This document shows positions 8,415 to 16,191 of a DNA stretch of 64,000 bases, in pieces. The notes below the pieces were generated by a model. That model had not been told where the DNA came from, did not search any database, and was given only the letters and a program-made list of their open reading frames with translations. The translations under genes were made by a program, and so were the position numbers. Every line of letters starts with the position of its first letter. Positions within the stretch are counted from its first letter, which is position 1. The stretch comes from Nguyenibacter vanlangensis (GTDB lineage Bacteria; Pseudomonadota; Alphaproteobacteria; Acetobacterales; Acetobacteraceae), in contig NZ_CP152276.1 in assembly GCF_038719015.1 (NCBI RefSeq), forward strand, positions 1,622,001-1,686,000, given 5' to 3'.

Positions 8415-8913
8415 ATGGATTATCGACCATTGGGACGATCGGGATTGAAAATATCGGTCCTGACATTGGGTACGATGACGTTCGGCGGGACCGGCGCCTT
8501 TTCCAAGGTCGGCTCGACCAATCTCGCAGCCGCGCGACGCCAGGTCGATCTGAGCCTCGATGCGGGCGTGAACCTCTTCGACACGGCCGACATCTATTCG
8601 AACGGATTGTCCGAGGAGATCCTCGGTCGTGCGCTGGGCGAACGTCGCTCGTGGGTGCTGGTCGCGACCAAGGCCCGTTTTCCCATCGGCGACGGCCCCA
8701 ATGACGGGGGATCGTCGCGTCACCATCTGATCGCGGCGTGCGAGGCCAGCCTGCGCCGTCTCGGCACGGATTATATCGACCTCTATCAACTGCATGAATG
8801 GGACGGCCTGACCCCGCTCGAGGAAACGCTGGCGGCGCTGGACAGCTTGGTGCGATCGGGCAAGGTCCGCTATGTTGGGATTTCGAATTTCTCCGGCTGG
8901 CAGGCGATGAAAT
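8415..8913 (+). pseudogene. Aldo/keto reductase, 5' part (disrupted by IS66)
   Basis: This is the first 166 codons of an NAD(P)H-dependent aldo/keto reductase. [24 protein letters not shown] is the standard AKR opening; [21 protein letters not shown] carries the catalytic Asp and Tyr, VATKARF the catalytic Lys and [10 protein letters not shown] the active-site His region. At base 8913 the gene is interrupted by the IS66 element; in the present arrangement the frame runs into the IS and stops at 8937-8939. Removing the IS and one copy of the 8-bp duplication joins this part in frame to 12245-12807 and gives a normal 353-aa protein. ATG 8415 is preferred over 8406 because AAGGA at 8401 is well placed for it. 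Confidence 0.9.
8906..8913. repeat. Target-site duplication of IS66, left copy
   Basis: GATGAAAT here is repeated exactly at 12237-12244 on the far side of the element. Eight bases is the duplication length known for IS66-family elements. Confidence 0.93.
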
Positions 8914-8935
8914 GTAAGCGTGAGCTGATCCCCAC
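8914..8935. repeat. IS66 left terminal inverted repeat
   Basis: 22 bp, exactly the reverse complement of 12215-12236. Confidence 0.93.
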
Positions 8936-8997
8936 ATAGCATTTGTTCGGTTGCTGGGCGGATGATGCTGTCGATTTCCGCAGGGTGGGCGACGGTC

Positions 8998-9486
8998 ATG
9001 ACACACGATGATTTTGGCAACGACGGTTTCGAGCCAGATATTTCAACTACCACTGGTATTATTGATAGTCATATGACGGGTCGTAATGACGGTCATATGA
9101 CCAGTTCTTACGGGGCTGGACCGCGCGAGGAAATTGAAATCCGGCGCCGCGTCATCCGTCGTCGTCGCTGGAGCGATCAGGAAAAGGTTCGCATCCTCGA
9201 AGAGGCCTTTGCGCCGGGAGCAAGCCGCAGGGCTGTCGCGGAACAGTATGGGATCGCGCAAGCCCAGCTTTATATATGGCGCAAGCAGTTGATGATGTTT
9301 CCTGCCGCCGAGGGATTTATGCCGGTTCATGTCGGGGGCTTGGCGATGACGGCACGGCAGCCGGGCGCGTCGTCGCCTGTGGCGGCTGTCGAGATTGTTC
9401 TGCCGAACGGCATCAGCATCCGGACGGGCACGACGTTTGATCCCGACGCGGTGTGTCGGCTGGTTCTTGGCCTGGGACGGCCATGA
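8998..9486 (+). CDS. tnpA: IS66 accessory protein TnpA
   Basis: First gene of the IS66 element, 162 aa from this ATG. The core RRVIRRRRWSDQEKVRILEEAF followed by RRAVAEQYGIAQAQLYIWRKQLM is the helix-turn-helix (HTH_21-like) domain of IS66 OrfA. The acidic N-terminal 40 residues are not conserved in the family. ATGs at 8962 and 8965 are also in frame; I prefer 8998 because the residues before it do not look protein-like. Its stop overlaps the tnpB start (ATGA). The protein is needed with TnpB for efficient transposition in characterised IS66 elements. Confidence 0.88.
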   Translation: MTHDDFGNDGFEPDISTTTGIIDSHMTGRNDGHMTSSYGAGPREEIEIRRRVIRRRRWSDQEKVRILEEAFAPGASRRAVAEQYGIAQAQLYIWRKQLMMFPAAEGFMPVHVGGLAMTARQPGASSPVAAVEIVLPNGISIRTGTTFDPDAVCRLVLGLGRP

Positions 9487-9830
9487 TCTGGCCATCGGGA
9501 GAGGTCAGGATCTGGCTGGCCTGCGGGGTGACAGACATGAGACGCGGGATCAACTCCCTGGCGTTGCAGGTGCAGACTACATTGGGCCGGGATCCTCACG
9601 ATGGATCGATCTACATTTTCCGTGGGCGCAAAGGCGACACGATAAAAGTTTTGTTTTGGGATCGGCAGGGCATGTGCCTTGCGATGAAACGCCTTGAATC
9701 CGGGAAGTTCGTGTGGCCCCAGGCCAAAGATGGCTCGGTGTCCCTGACGACGGGTCAGATGGCGATGCTCGTTGAAGCCATCGACTGGCGCGCCACGGCC
9801 TGGACGGCAAGGCCGCAAGTGGTGGGGTGA
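9483..9830 (+). CDS. tnpB: IS66 accessory protein TnpB
   Basis: This 115-aa protein contains the IS66 Orf2 signature: IWLACGVTDMRRGINSLALQVQ, then GSIYIFRGRKGDTIKVLFWDRQGMCLAMKRLESGKFVWP, the invariant block of the family. It overlaps tnpA by four bases, so translation is coupled. Its exact biochemical role is unknown, but it is required for normal transposition in tested IS66 members. Confidence 0.93.
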   Translation: MIWPSGEVRIWLACGVTDMRRGINSLALQVQTTLGRDPHDGSIYIFRGRKGDTIKVLFWDRQGMCLAMKRLESGKFVWPQAKDGSVSLTTGQMAMLVEAIDWRATAWTARPQVVG

Positions 9831-9879
9831 TGATGCGGTTTTTCTTATGCTGATCCCTTGCCTCCCTTACGATCGGGTC

Positions 9880-11475
9880 ATGTCCGACCCCACGACAGAT
9901 CCTGCTGAGGAATTGGCTGCGTTACGTGCCGAACTTGCGGCGACCCGTGAGGCTCTGGCCCGCGCGGAGGACAAATGCACGGCCCTGCAGTTACAGATCG
10001 AGCGCACACGGGAGCAGCTGGCCCTGATGCGGCGGCAGAAATACGGGCAGAAATCCGAGCGTCACCAGAAGGAGATGGACCAGCTCGAACTGGTGCTCGA
10101 CGAATTCGAGGAGACGCTGGCCGAGGCCAGTGCCGAACGGGCGGCCCGGGAACGCGAAAAGGGCGAGACATCCACGCCACGCCGCAAGGCCATCCGCCGC
10201 CCGCTGCCCGAGCACCTGCCGCGCGAAGTGATCGAACTGGCGCCGGCGGTCGTGTGCGACTGTAGACGATGCGACCCCGAGCGCCTGGTGCGCATCGGCG
10301 AGGACGTGACGGAAGTGCTGGAGAAGATCACGGCGCCGCTGAAGGTTTTGCGCTATGTCCGCCCCCGCGTGGCCTGCCGCTCGTGCGAAAAGATTTTCCA
10401 GGCGCCTGTGCCGGATTTACCGATCGAGAAAGGGCGCGCCTCCGCCAGCCTGATTGCAAGCGTGATTGTCGCGAAATACTGGGACGGCCTGCCGTTGCAT
10501 CGTCAGTCGGCGATCCTCGCACGCGACGGCGTGGAGATCGATCGCAGCACGCTCGCCGACTGGATCGGACACGGCGCGTGGTGGCTGGAACCGCTGCGGG
10601 ATCGCATCCAGGCCTACGTCATGAACCGCGATGTCCTGTGGACGGACGACACCCCCATCAAGGTGCTGGCGCCGGGGCGCGGAAAGACGAAAGAAGCGCG
10701 GATCTGGTGCTATGGCCACGATCCCGCCACCTGGGGAAGCAACGAGCCGCCGGCGATGTTGTATTGTTACAGCGCCGACCGCAAAGGTGAGCGGCCTCGA
10801 ACCCATCTTGAGCATTATGCCGGCTGGCTGCACTCGGACGCCTATGTGGGATACGAAAAACTGTTTGGCAACAAGGGCGGCAAGCCGTCACCGATCCGGC
10901 CGGTGGCCTGCATGGCCCATGCGCGCCGCTACTTTTTCGATGTCTACGCCACACAGCCGGCCCCCTTGGCCGAAGAGGCTGTGGCCCGGATCGGTCTGCT
11001 CTATGACATCGAACGTGAGATCGGAGGACTGCCGCCGGAACAGCGCCTGGCCGTCCGGCAGGCCCGGGCAGTTCCCATCCTGAAGGATTTCCATACCTGG
11101 GCAACGGCCCAGAAAGCACGGGTCTCCGGCAAATATGCTCTGGGCAAGGCGTTCCGTTACGCTCTGACGCGCTGGGATCGCCTGTGCGCCTATACGCTCG
11201 ACGGCCGCCTCTCCATCGACAATAATTTCTCCGAACGTTGTCTCAGAAATATTGCGGTGACACGGAAGAATTTTCTGTTTCTGGGATCGGACCGGGGTGG
11301 AGAGCGAGCCGCGATCTTCTATACTCTCCTGACCACGGCAGCCCTCAACGGGCTGAATCCGGAACGCTGGATGGCTGATGTAATCGACCGCCTCGCGCGT
11401 GGGCATCCGATCAACCGGATCGACGAACTTTTACCCTGGAACTGGTCGCCACAGGCAAAGCAGAAACCCGCCTGA
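9880..11475 (+). CDS. tnpC: IS66 transposase TnpC (DDE)
   Basis: This 531-aa transposase begins with a coiled-coil leucine-rich segment (AALRAELAATREALARAEDK...), then QKYGQKSERHQ, the basic conserved IS66 motif. A zinc-binding-like region has cysteines CDCRRCDPERL and VACRSCEKIFQAP. The catalytic DDE core includes VLWTDDTPIKVL (first Asp), LHSDAYVGYEKL (second Asp) and the helix with Glu near LLYDIEREIGG; SIDNNFSERCLRN is the conserved C-terminal block. ATG 9880 is chosen because it opens the coiled coil; an in-frame ATG at 9847 is possible. It catalyses excision and insertion of the element. Confidence 0.95.
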   Translation: MSDPTTDPAEELAALRAELAATREALARAEDKCTALQLQIERTREQLALMRRQKYGQKSERHQKEMDQLELVLDEFEETLAEASAERAAREREKGETSTPRRKAIRRPLPEHLPREVIELAPAVVCDCRRCDPERLVRIGEDVTEVLEKITAPLKVLRYVRPRVACRSCEKIFQAPVPDLPIEKGRASASLIASVIVAKYWDGLPLHRQSAILARDGVEIDRSTLADWIGHGAWWLEPLRDRIQAYVMNRDVLWTDDTPIKVLAPGRGKTKEARIWCYGHDPATWGSNEPPAMLYCYSADRKGERPRTHLEHYAGWLHSDAYVGYEKLFGNKGGKPSPIRPVACMAHARRYFFDVYATQPAPLAEEAVARIGLLYDIEREIGGLPPEQRLAVRQARAVPILKDFHTWATAQKARVSGKYALGKAFRYALTRWDRLCAYTLDGRLSIDNNFSERCLRNIAVTRKNFLFLGSDRGGERAAIFYTLLTTAALNGLNPERWMADVIDRLARGHPINRIDELLPWNWSPQAKQKPA

Positions 11476-11520
11476 AAAGGCTTGATCCTGGCTGCCGGGA
11501 ATGCTGCGCTACTACGCAGC

Positions 11521-12180
11521 ATGCCGCCACAGACAAGACTCCCTCCCTATCTGCGTCAACTCGAACGCGTCCTCGCACGGCTCGAGACAGCCATGCTGTT
11601 GAGCGAACTGGACGGGTTCCTCGCCGGCGTCATCGTCTGTCCTGAGATGATCCTGCCCTCCGAATGGCTGCCCGTGGCGCTCGATCCCGACGAGGAGGGG
11701 GATCCTGTTCTCGAACACGAGAACGATGCTCGGTTGATCCTGCGCCATTACAACGCCGTGCTAAGGGATCTCGATCGCGGGCGTTATGCGCCTCTGTTCG
11801 ATATCGACACAAGGCATGACGAAATACTCTGGGAACTGTGGATCGAGGGGTTCGAGCGCGCCATGACGCTGCGGCCTGAAGCGTGGGACAGCTTTTTGCT
11901 CGATCCCGACGAGGCGGTGCTCCGGGCCCTTGTCGGTCTACGCAAGCTCGTCGCCATGACCGATGCCCCAGCCGACAGCAGCGATGAACTCGGCGCCCTG
12001 CTGACGGAGACCGCGCCGGATCTCATCCCCGACTGGGTGCAGACACTCCATGCCGAGCGCCTGTCAAATTCCATGGACCACTTCTCGAACGCACCAGCCC
12101 TGTCGACAAAGGTCGGCAGAAACGAGCCCTGCCCCTGTGGCTCCGGCAAAAAATACAAGAAATGCTGCGGCATGAACTGA
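11521..12180 (+). CDS. UPF0149/YecA-like protein with C-terminal SEC-C zinc motif (IS66 passenger)
   Basis: This roughly 219-aa protein has a helical UPF0149 domain ([30 protein letters not shown]) and ends with [17 protein letters not shown], the SEC-C zinc-binding motif seen in SecA and YecA. It lies inside the IS66 element between tnpC and the right repeat, so it travels with the transposon. Its role in transposition is not known. The open frame extends to a TTG at 11482, six bases after tnpC; ATG 11521 is preferred, but no clear ribosome-binding site supports either start, and coupling to tnpC is likely. Confidence 0.85.
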   Translation: MPPQTRLPPYLRQLERVLARLETAMLLSELDGFLAGVIVCPEMILPSEWLPVALDPDEEGDPVLEHENDARLILRHYNAVLRDLDRGRYAPLFDIDTRHDEILWELWIEGFERAMTLRPEAWDSFLLDPDEAVLRALVGLRKLVAMTDAPADSSDELGALLTETAPDLIPDWVQTLHAERLSNSMDHFSNAPALSTKVGRNEPCPCGSGKKYKKCCGMN

Positions 12181-12214
12181 GCCAATCCAGCCCATAGAAT
12201 GATGGAATGCAAGC

Positions 12215-12236
12215 GTGGGGATCAGCTCACGCTTAC
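12215..12236. repeat. IS66 right terminal inverted repeat
   Basis: 22 bp, exactly the reverse complement of 8914-8935. Confidence 0.93.
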
Positions 12237-12244
12237 GATGAAAT
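12237..12244. repeat. Target-site duplication of IS66, right copy
   Basis: GATGAAAT, identical to 8906-8913. Confidence 0.93.
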
Positions 12245-12807
12245 CGATGTGCATCGCCGACCAGAACCGTTTTGCACGTCCGATTTCGCACCAGATCCAC
12301 TACACCCTGCAGGCGCGCGAGGCCGAGCTCGAATTGTTGCCCTGCGCCGTCGACCAGGGCCTGGGCGTGATGGTCTGGAGTCCCCTGGCCGGCGGCCTGC
12401 TGTCGGGCAAGCACCGTCGCGGGCACGCCACTCCGGAAGGCACACGCCAACTGGCCCAATGGAGCGAACCGCCGGTCCACGACACCGACGCCCTGTACGA
12501 CATCGTGGAAGTGCTGGTCGGCATCGCCAACGCACGCGGCATTTCAGCCGCCCAGGTAGCTCTGGCCTGGCTGTTGACCCGCGACGCCGTCAGCACGGTC
12601 GTCATCGGGGCCCGGACCGAAGCCCAGTTGACGGACAATCTGGGCGCCGCATCCGTGGCCCTGACCCGGGAAGAAACCGAAAAACTGGAACGCGCCAGCC
12701 GCAGGCCACTGCCCTATCCGTTCTGGCACCAGGCGACCACGGCATCGGATCGCCTCGGCCCCGCCGACCTGGCGCTGCTGCGGCCCTACCTGGCCGACCT
12801 TATGTGA
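12245..12807 (+). pseudogene. Aldo/keto reductase, 3' part (disrupted by IS66)
   Basis: This is the C-terminal 187 residues of the interrupted reductase. CIADQNRFARPISHQIHYTLQAREAE and LGVMVWSPLAGGLLSGKHRRG are conserved AKR blocks, and VVIGARTEAQLTDNLGAASVALT is the NADP(H)-binding C-terminal motif. It has no start of its own; an upstream ATG inside the IS right end could yield a truncated product lacking the catalytic tetrad. Because the two halves rejoin perfectly, the insertion looks recent and the gene had no other lesion. About 540 bp of downstream C-terminal code retain normal codon structure. Confidence 0.9.
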
Positions 12808-13108
12808 TACCGATCCTCTACGCGCGTTCATCACCGGCGACCTTGGCGCAAGCGCCCAGATCAAGGCCAATCCCAGTCGCGCCACTGCTCCGCCGAGCGA
12901 CTGGGGCAGTATAGGGAACGCCACAATGGATAATGGCTTCATCGAACGCCTCCGGCGCTCGATGAAGCCAGTCAACAGCCCGCACAGGCATCCTCGGTCG
13001 ATTTAATGATCAGCCCGACCAAGGAGAAACAACCGAGCCGGACCGTCCAACTTGAAAGCGGCCACCATTGATCTTCAGGATGGGGCCGCTTCATGCGCTT
13101 CGGCAATA
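12808..13108. other. Gene-poor stretch with a probable IS3-family transposase remnant
   Basis: About 300 bp separate the reductase fragment from the next gene. At 12925-12966 the forward strand reads MDNGFIERLRRSMK, close to the DNxFIERLWRSLK block near the end of IS3-family (rve domain) transposases; nothing else of such a gene survives. I see no complete gene, tRNA or terminator here. Confidence 0.45.
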
Positions 13109-14632
13109 TCACGCCGTGCGCGCAACGGGGCGATCGGCTTCGACGCTGCCGGACGTCCATCCGACCCGCTCCGCGAAGCGATCGAACATCGCGGTGGAGT
13201 CGTTTTTCACGCCGCGCAGGCGCAATCCCAATCCGATCAGCGCGTTGCCCAGCATCAGGATCCGGCTGCCTTCGCCCTGGCCGTCCGATGAAAACTGTTC
13301 GACAAGCCAGGAGAACGCCGACGCGCCGCCATATGCCGCCCGCGGTTCGAACAGTTTTCCGGCCTCCCCCACCTCGCCCAGGGCATTGAGATCATATGCG
13401 AACGGATAGGCACGGCTGACACGGTCGAGCGGGGTTGCGTCCATGCGCACGAAACAATCGGCAATCCGGTCGATCGCCCGGCCGGAGATCGCGTCGAGCC
13501 GTCCCGTCACCATAGCGGTTTCCACGATATAGGCATGCGACAGGCCGTTGAGGAAGAAATTCGCCCCGGGGTCCACGACATCGAGATACTGGACCAGTTC
13601 GTCGACGATTGCGCCCTCGCCGCCGATCTCCTGCGACATCTTGCCGAGATTATGCAGCGCGATGAGGTAATACAGCCCCTGATGCATCTTCTCCGGCGGC
13701 TCCAGCTCGGCCCAGAGCGGCTTCAACTCAGCCAGCCGATCGTGCCCCATCGTCGCATAGGATGCCCGCCCCGAGACCGCGATGGCGTTCAGCATGGTCA
13801 CGCGCGGGTAGATCTTGACATAGGCCGGCGAGATCGGCTGCGGGAAGCGCAGCGGGAAGCTGATCTCGTCATCCCGATCGACATAGTCCAGCACCTCCTT
13901 CATGAAGTCGGTGCCGTCATCGAAGATCATGCCGTCCAGCCCGATGGCCGACAGCACCGAGAACAGCATCGAGCAGCCGCGCCCCTTGAAGAAGGGAGAC
14001 GGGACCGTCTGGATCAGGCCGAGGGCCTCCCTGACGTAATTGCGGCGGCCTTCGATCAGTTTCCTCTCCAGCCCTGCCTGCCCCATGCCCAGGAAGAGCG
14101 AGGTGTAGGCGAACAGCTTCTCGTATTCGCCGTGGTTCCCGGCATTTTCGTCCTTGATCTGGTCGGGCTGGATCCGATCGACCGTCGCCAGCATTTCCTC
14201 GGCGAAATCGCACTCGGCATTGACGAGCAACGACACATCGAGACGCAATTTGGCAAAGGCGTCGAACAGGATGCCGCCGCCGACGACGGCATAATAGGGG
14301 TTCTTCTCGGCACGCAGCGCGTCCATCAGCCTTGTCGCGCTGGCCTTGAGCCCGTCGCCATCAATTCTGGCGCCGGGACGGCACAATTCGACGGCCAGAT
14401 CGGCCAGAAGCAGCGCGAAGAGCAGATAGCCCTGGGGCCTGGAAATCCTGCGCAGCAGGATGTCCTTCGCCTGGCCGACGACGGACGCGAGGGATTCATT
14501 ATAATCGACAGGATACTGGCCAAGGGCGAGCCCCCGGACCATACGGCTCCAGGGCGTGGAGATGACTCGCGATTCGGGCGCCAAAGCCGCCATGCCGAGG
14601 CGCGACAGCGCGGGATTGGGAGTTGTGACCAT
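13109..14632 (-). CDS. Uncharacterised all-helical protein, third gene of the AT-like operon
   Basis: I do not recognise this 507-aa protein. It has no signal peptide and no Cys-rich motif, and its composition suggests a mostly helical soluble protein with repeated helical-hairpin spacing (for example GYLLFALLLADLAVELCR, YYLIALHNLGKMSQEIGG, FLNGLSHAYIVETAMVTG), reminiscent of alpha/alpha-barrel folds. Possible conserved spots are FFKGRGCSMLFSVLSAIG and FDDGTDFMKE, but DDxxD- or DxDD-type terpene synthase motifs are absent. The ATG at 14632 is chosen because AAGGAAG lies six bases upstream; the open frame runs to 14746. It lies 179 bp after the kinase-like gene with a 15-bp hairpin between them. 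Function unknown. Confidence 0.78.
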   Translation of the reverse strand: MVTTPNPALSRLGMAALAPESRVISTPWSRMVRGLALGQYPVDYNESLASVVGQAKDILLRRISRPQGYLLFALLLADLAVELCRPGARIDGDGLKASATRLMDALRAEKNPYYAVVGGGILFDAFAKLRLDVSLLVNAECDFAEEMLATVDRIQPDQIKDENAGNHGEYEKLFAYTSLFLGMGQAGLERKLIEGRRNYVREALGLIQTVPSPFFKGRGCSMLFSVLSAIGLDGMIFDDGTDFMKEVLDYVDRDDEISFPLRFPQPISPAYVKIYPRVTMLNAIAVSGRASYATMGHDRLAELKPLWAELEPPEKMHQGLYYLIALHNLGKMSQEIGGEGAIVDELVQYLDVVDPGANFFLNGLSHAYIVETAMVTGRLDAISGRAIDRIADCFVRMDATPLDRVSRAYPFAYDLNALGEVGEAGKLFEPRAAYGGASAFSWLVEQFSSDGQGEGSRILMLGNALIGLGLRLRGVKNDSTAMFDRFAERVGWTSGSVEADRPVARTA

Positions 14633-14750
14633 CACATTCTTCCTTCCAGGAGGCTCAACGGCCGGCAACCGTGTCCGACAGGAGATTGGAGCGGGGCGGC
14701 GATCGGGCGGAATCGTTCGATCGCGTGAAGATGCCCGCCAAAACAAGAGG

Positions 14751-14784
14751 CCAGGGTCATATCCGTGTACGGATATGACCCTGG
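14751..14784 (-). terminator. Perfect 15-bp intergenic hairpin inside the AT-like operon
   Basis: Arms 14751-14765 and 14770-14784 (CCAGGGTCATATCCG and its complement) enclose the loop TGTA. On the reverse strand it follows the kinase-like gene by 27 bp and is trailed by CCTCTTGTTTT, so it could be a partial terminator or an attenuator that lowers expression of the third gene. A palindromic operator is an alternative. Confidence 0.5.
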
Positions 14785-14811
14785 GTATCGAGTGAAAGAC
14801 CGGTCCGGCCG

Positions 14812-16191
14812 CTATGCGTCCACGGTATCCGCCAATGTGGCCCTGGACGGAGACGCCGCCACATAATCCGGCACCGGGACGCCCAGGAATTTCCGGCGCT
14901 TGCCCTCGAGCATTTCGAGCGACCAGTTCAGCCAGCGGATGCCTTCGCAGAAGATGGCCACCGGGCGCCGCTGCACGAGATACGAATCGACCAGGGTACC
15001 GTCGAGTTCCATCTGGAAATGGAAGGGCGGCATGGCGGTGAAATGAGCCCCCATCATGAACACGAACCGGACCAGCCAGTTCGGATCCTCGGCAACCGCC
15101 GCGGAATGCGGATTGTCGAGATCGTAGAGCTTGCGCATCACCGGCGCGAAATAGCGCTCCATGCCCGTGACATCGGGGCGCTCGTCGATGTCGATGTTAC
15201 GTTCGGTCAGATCCTCGACCCTGTAGGACCGCTCATACGGATTGCCCGGCTCGTAACGGATCTCGATCTCGGGTGTCTGCCCTTCCCCGACCGAAACCGA
15301 CAGGTCGAAACGCTCGTGATGCACTTCGTCGTAATGACCGAGCGAATTGTGCCAGGGCTTGTTGTCATACATCGGGTCGTCGCGCGTCTCGGCACCCTCG
15401 CTGTCGAAGCCGATCGCGCGCGGATCGAGGAACCGCAGATCGATCGAGGCCGCCGTAATGGCGTCCAGCGCGGCCTCGATTTCGGCATCCGGCGCGTTTC
15501 CTTCGATCAGCGCCTGGGCCCGCAGCAGAGGCGCCAGGTTGTTGATCTTGATGTTCTCGGTGTTGGTGTCCCCCATGACGAGGGCGTGGAAGCGCGGCTC
15601 CAGCACATCGCAATAGGCCGCGTTTTCCCGCAGGATGCCCAGGATCGTCCGGAAGTTCCGGTAGCGGACCCCATTGATGACGATATGTCCGGTATCGAGA
15701 AGTTTCTCGTTGAAGGTATTCGGCGCGGTGCGCCGGCACAGGTCCAGGCGATCCTCGATCTTGCGGAAATAGGATGCCTCCAGCGTTTCGCCCGGCGACG
15801 CCGTGCGCCGCAGGCTATGCACGTCGTTGCGCAACACGATGGCGATCTGCTCGTAGATACGGGCCACGATCGCCGGCGGCGGGCTGCAGCGCTCGACGTA
15901 ACGGCTGACCTCCTCTCCCGGCACGAAGCTCATCTCATAGATCAGTTCCTTGAAGGTGGGCCGATCGGTTTCCTTGAGATAATGGGTCGGCACCGGGATC
16001 TCGCGTTCGAGGATATCGAACACGCGCGGAAAGTAGCGGCGCGCCGGATCCGGCAAGGCCTGCAGGAACTCGGCCTGCCTCTTGGCCTTGGTAAAGGGAG
16101 GCAGCATGACGCCGGTCCCCTCCGGATTCCAGCCGACGGCGATCAGGGCTTCGCTCAGGATCTTCCGAACGATGACATTTTCATGCTGCAT
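14812..16191 (-). CDS. Phosphotransferase-fold (APH/protein-kinase-like) protein
   Basis: This 459-aa protein looks like an atypical small-molecule kinase. FKELIYEMSFVPGEEVSRYVE (residues about 80-100) resembles the hinge after a kinase N-lobe. HALVMGDTNTENIKI (about 202-216) matches the APH catalytic loop, with Asp208 and Asn213 in the GDxxxxN pattern, and DLRFLDPRAIG (about 251-261) supplies the metal-binding Asp of the DFG/IDP position. About 200 further residues form a C-terminal extension without a recognised domain. No clear P-loop or N-lobe Lys-Glu pair is obvious, so activity is uncertain. It overlaps the AT-like gene by 11 bp and is cotranscribed. The substrate might be a product made by the AT-like protein; this is inference. 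Confidence 0.72.
   Translation of the reverse strand: MQHENVIVRKILSEALIAVGWNPEGTGVMLPPFTKAKRQAEFLQALPDPARRYFPRVFDILEREIPVPTHYLKETDRPTFKELIYEMSFVPGEEVSRYVERCSPPPAIVARIYEQIAIVLRNDVHSLRRTASPGETLEASYFRKIEDRLDLCRRTAPNTFNEKLLDTGHIVINGVRYRNFRTILGILRENAAYCDVLEPRFHALVMGDTNTENIKINNLAPLLRAQALIEGNAPDAEIEAALDAITAASIDLRFLDPRAIGFDSEGAETRDDPMYDNKPWHNSLGHYDEVHHERFDLSVSVGEGQTPEIEIRYEPGNPYERSYRVEDLTERNIDIDERPDVTGMERYFAPVMRKLYDLDNPHSAAVAEDPNWLVRFVFMMGAHFTAMPPFHFQMELDGTLVDSYLVQRRPVAIFCEGIRWLNWSLEMLEGKRRKFLGVPVPDYVAASPSRATLADTVDA

Larger units (their letters stand above)
8914..12236 (+). mobile_element. IS66-family insertion sequence, complete, 3,323 bp
   Basis: The element is bounded by perfect 22-bp terminal inverted repeats (8914-8935 and 12215-12236; both begin GTAAGCGTGAGCTG when read inward) and by an 8-bp direct duplication. 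It carries the three standard genes tnpA, tnpB and tnpC in one direction plus a fourth gene encoding a UPF0149/SEC-C protein. All four frames are intact, so it is probably active or recently active. It is longer than a typical IS66 (about 2.5 kb) because of the passenger gene. It split an aldo/keto reductase gene. Confidence 0.95.

Noticed and set aside
12544..13160. Reverse frames around the IS3 remnant
   Set aside because: Low similarity to any family and interrupted by the reductase 3' part; not supported as genes.
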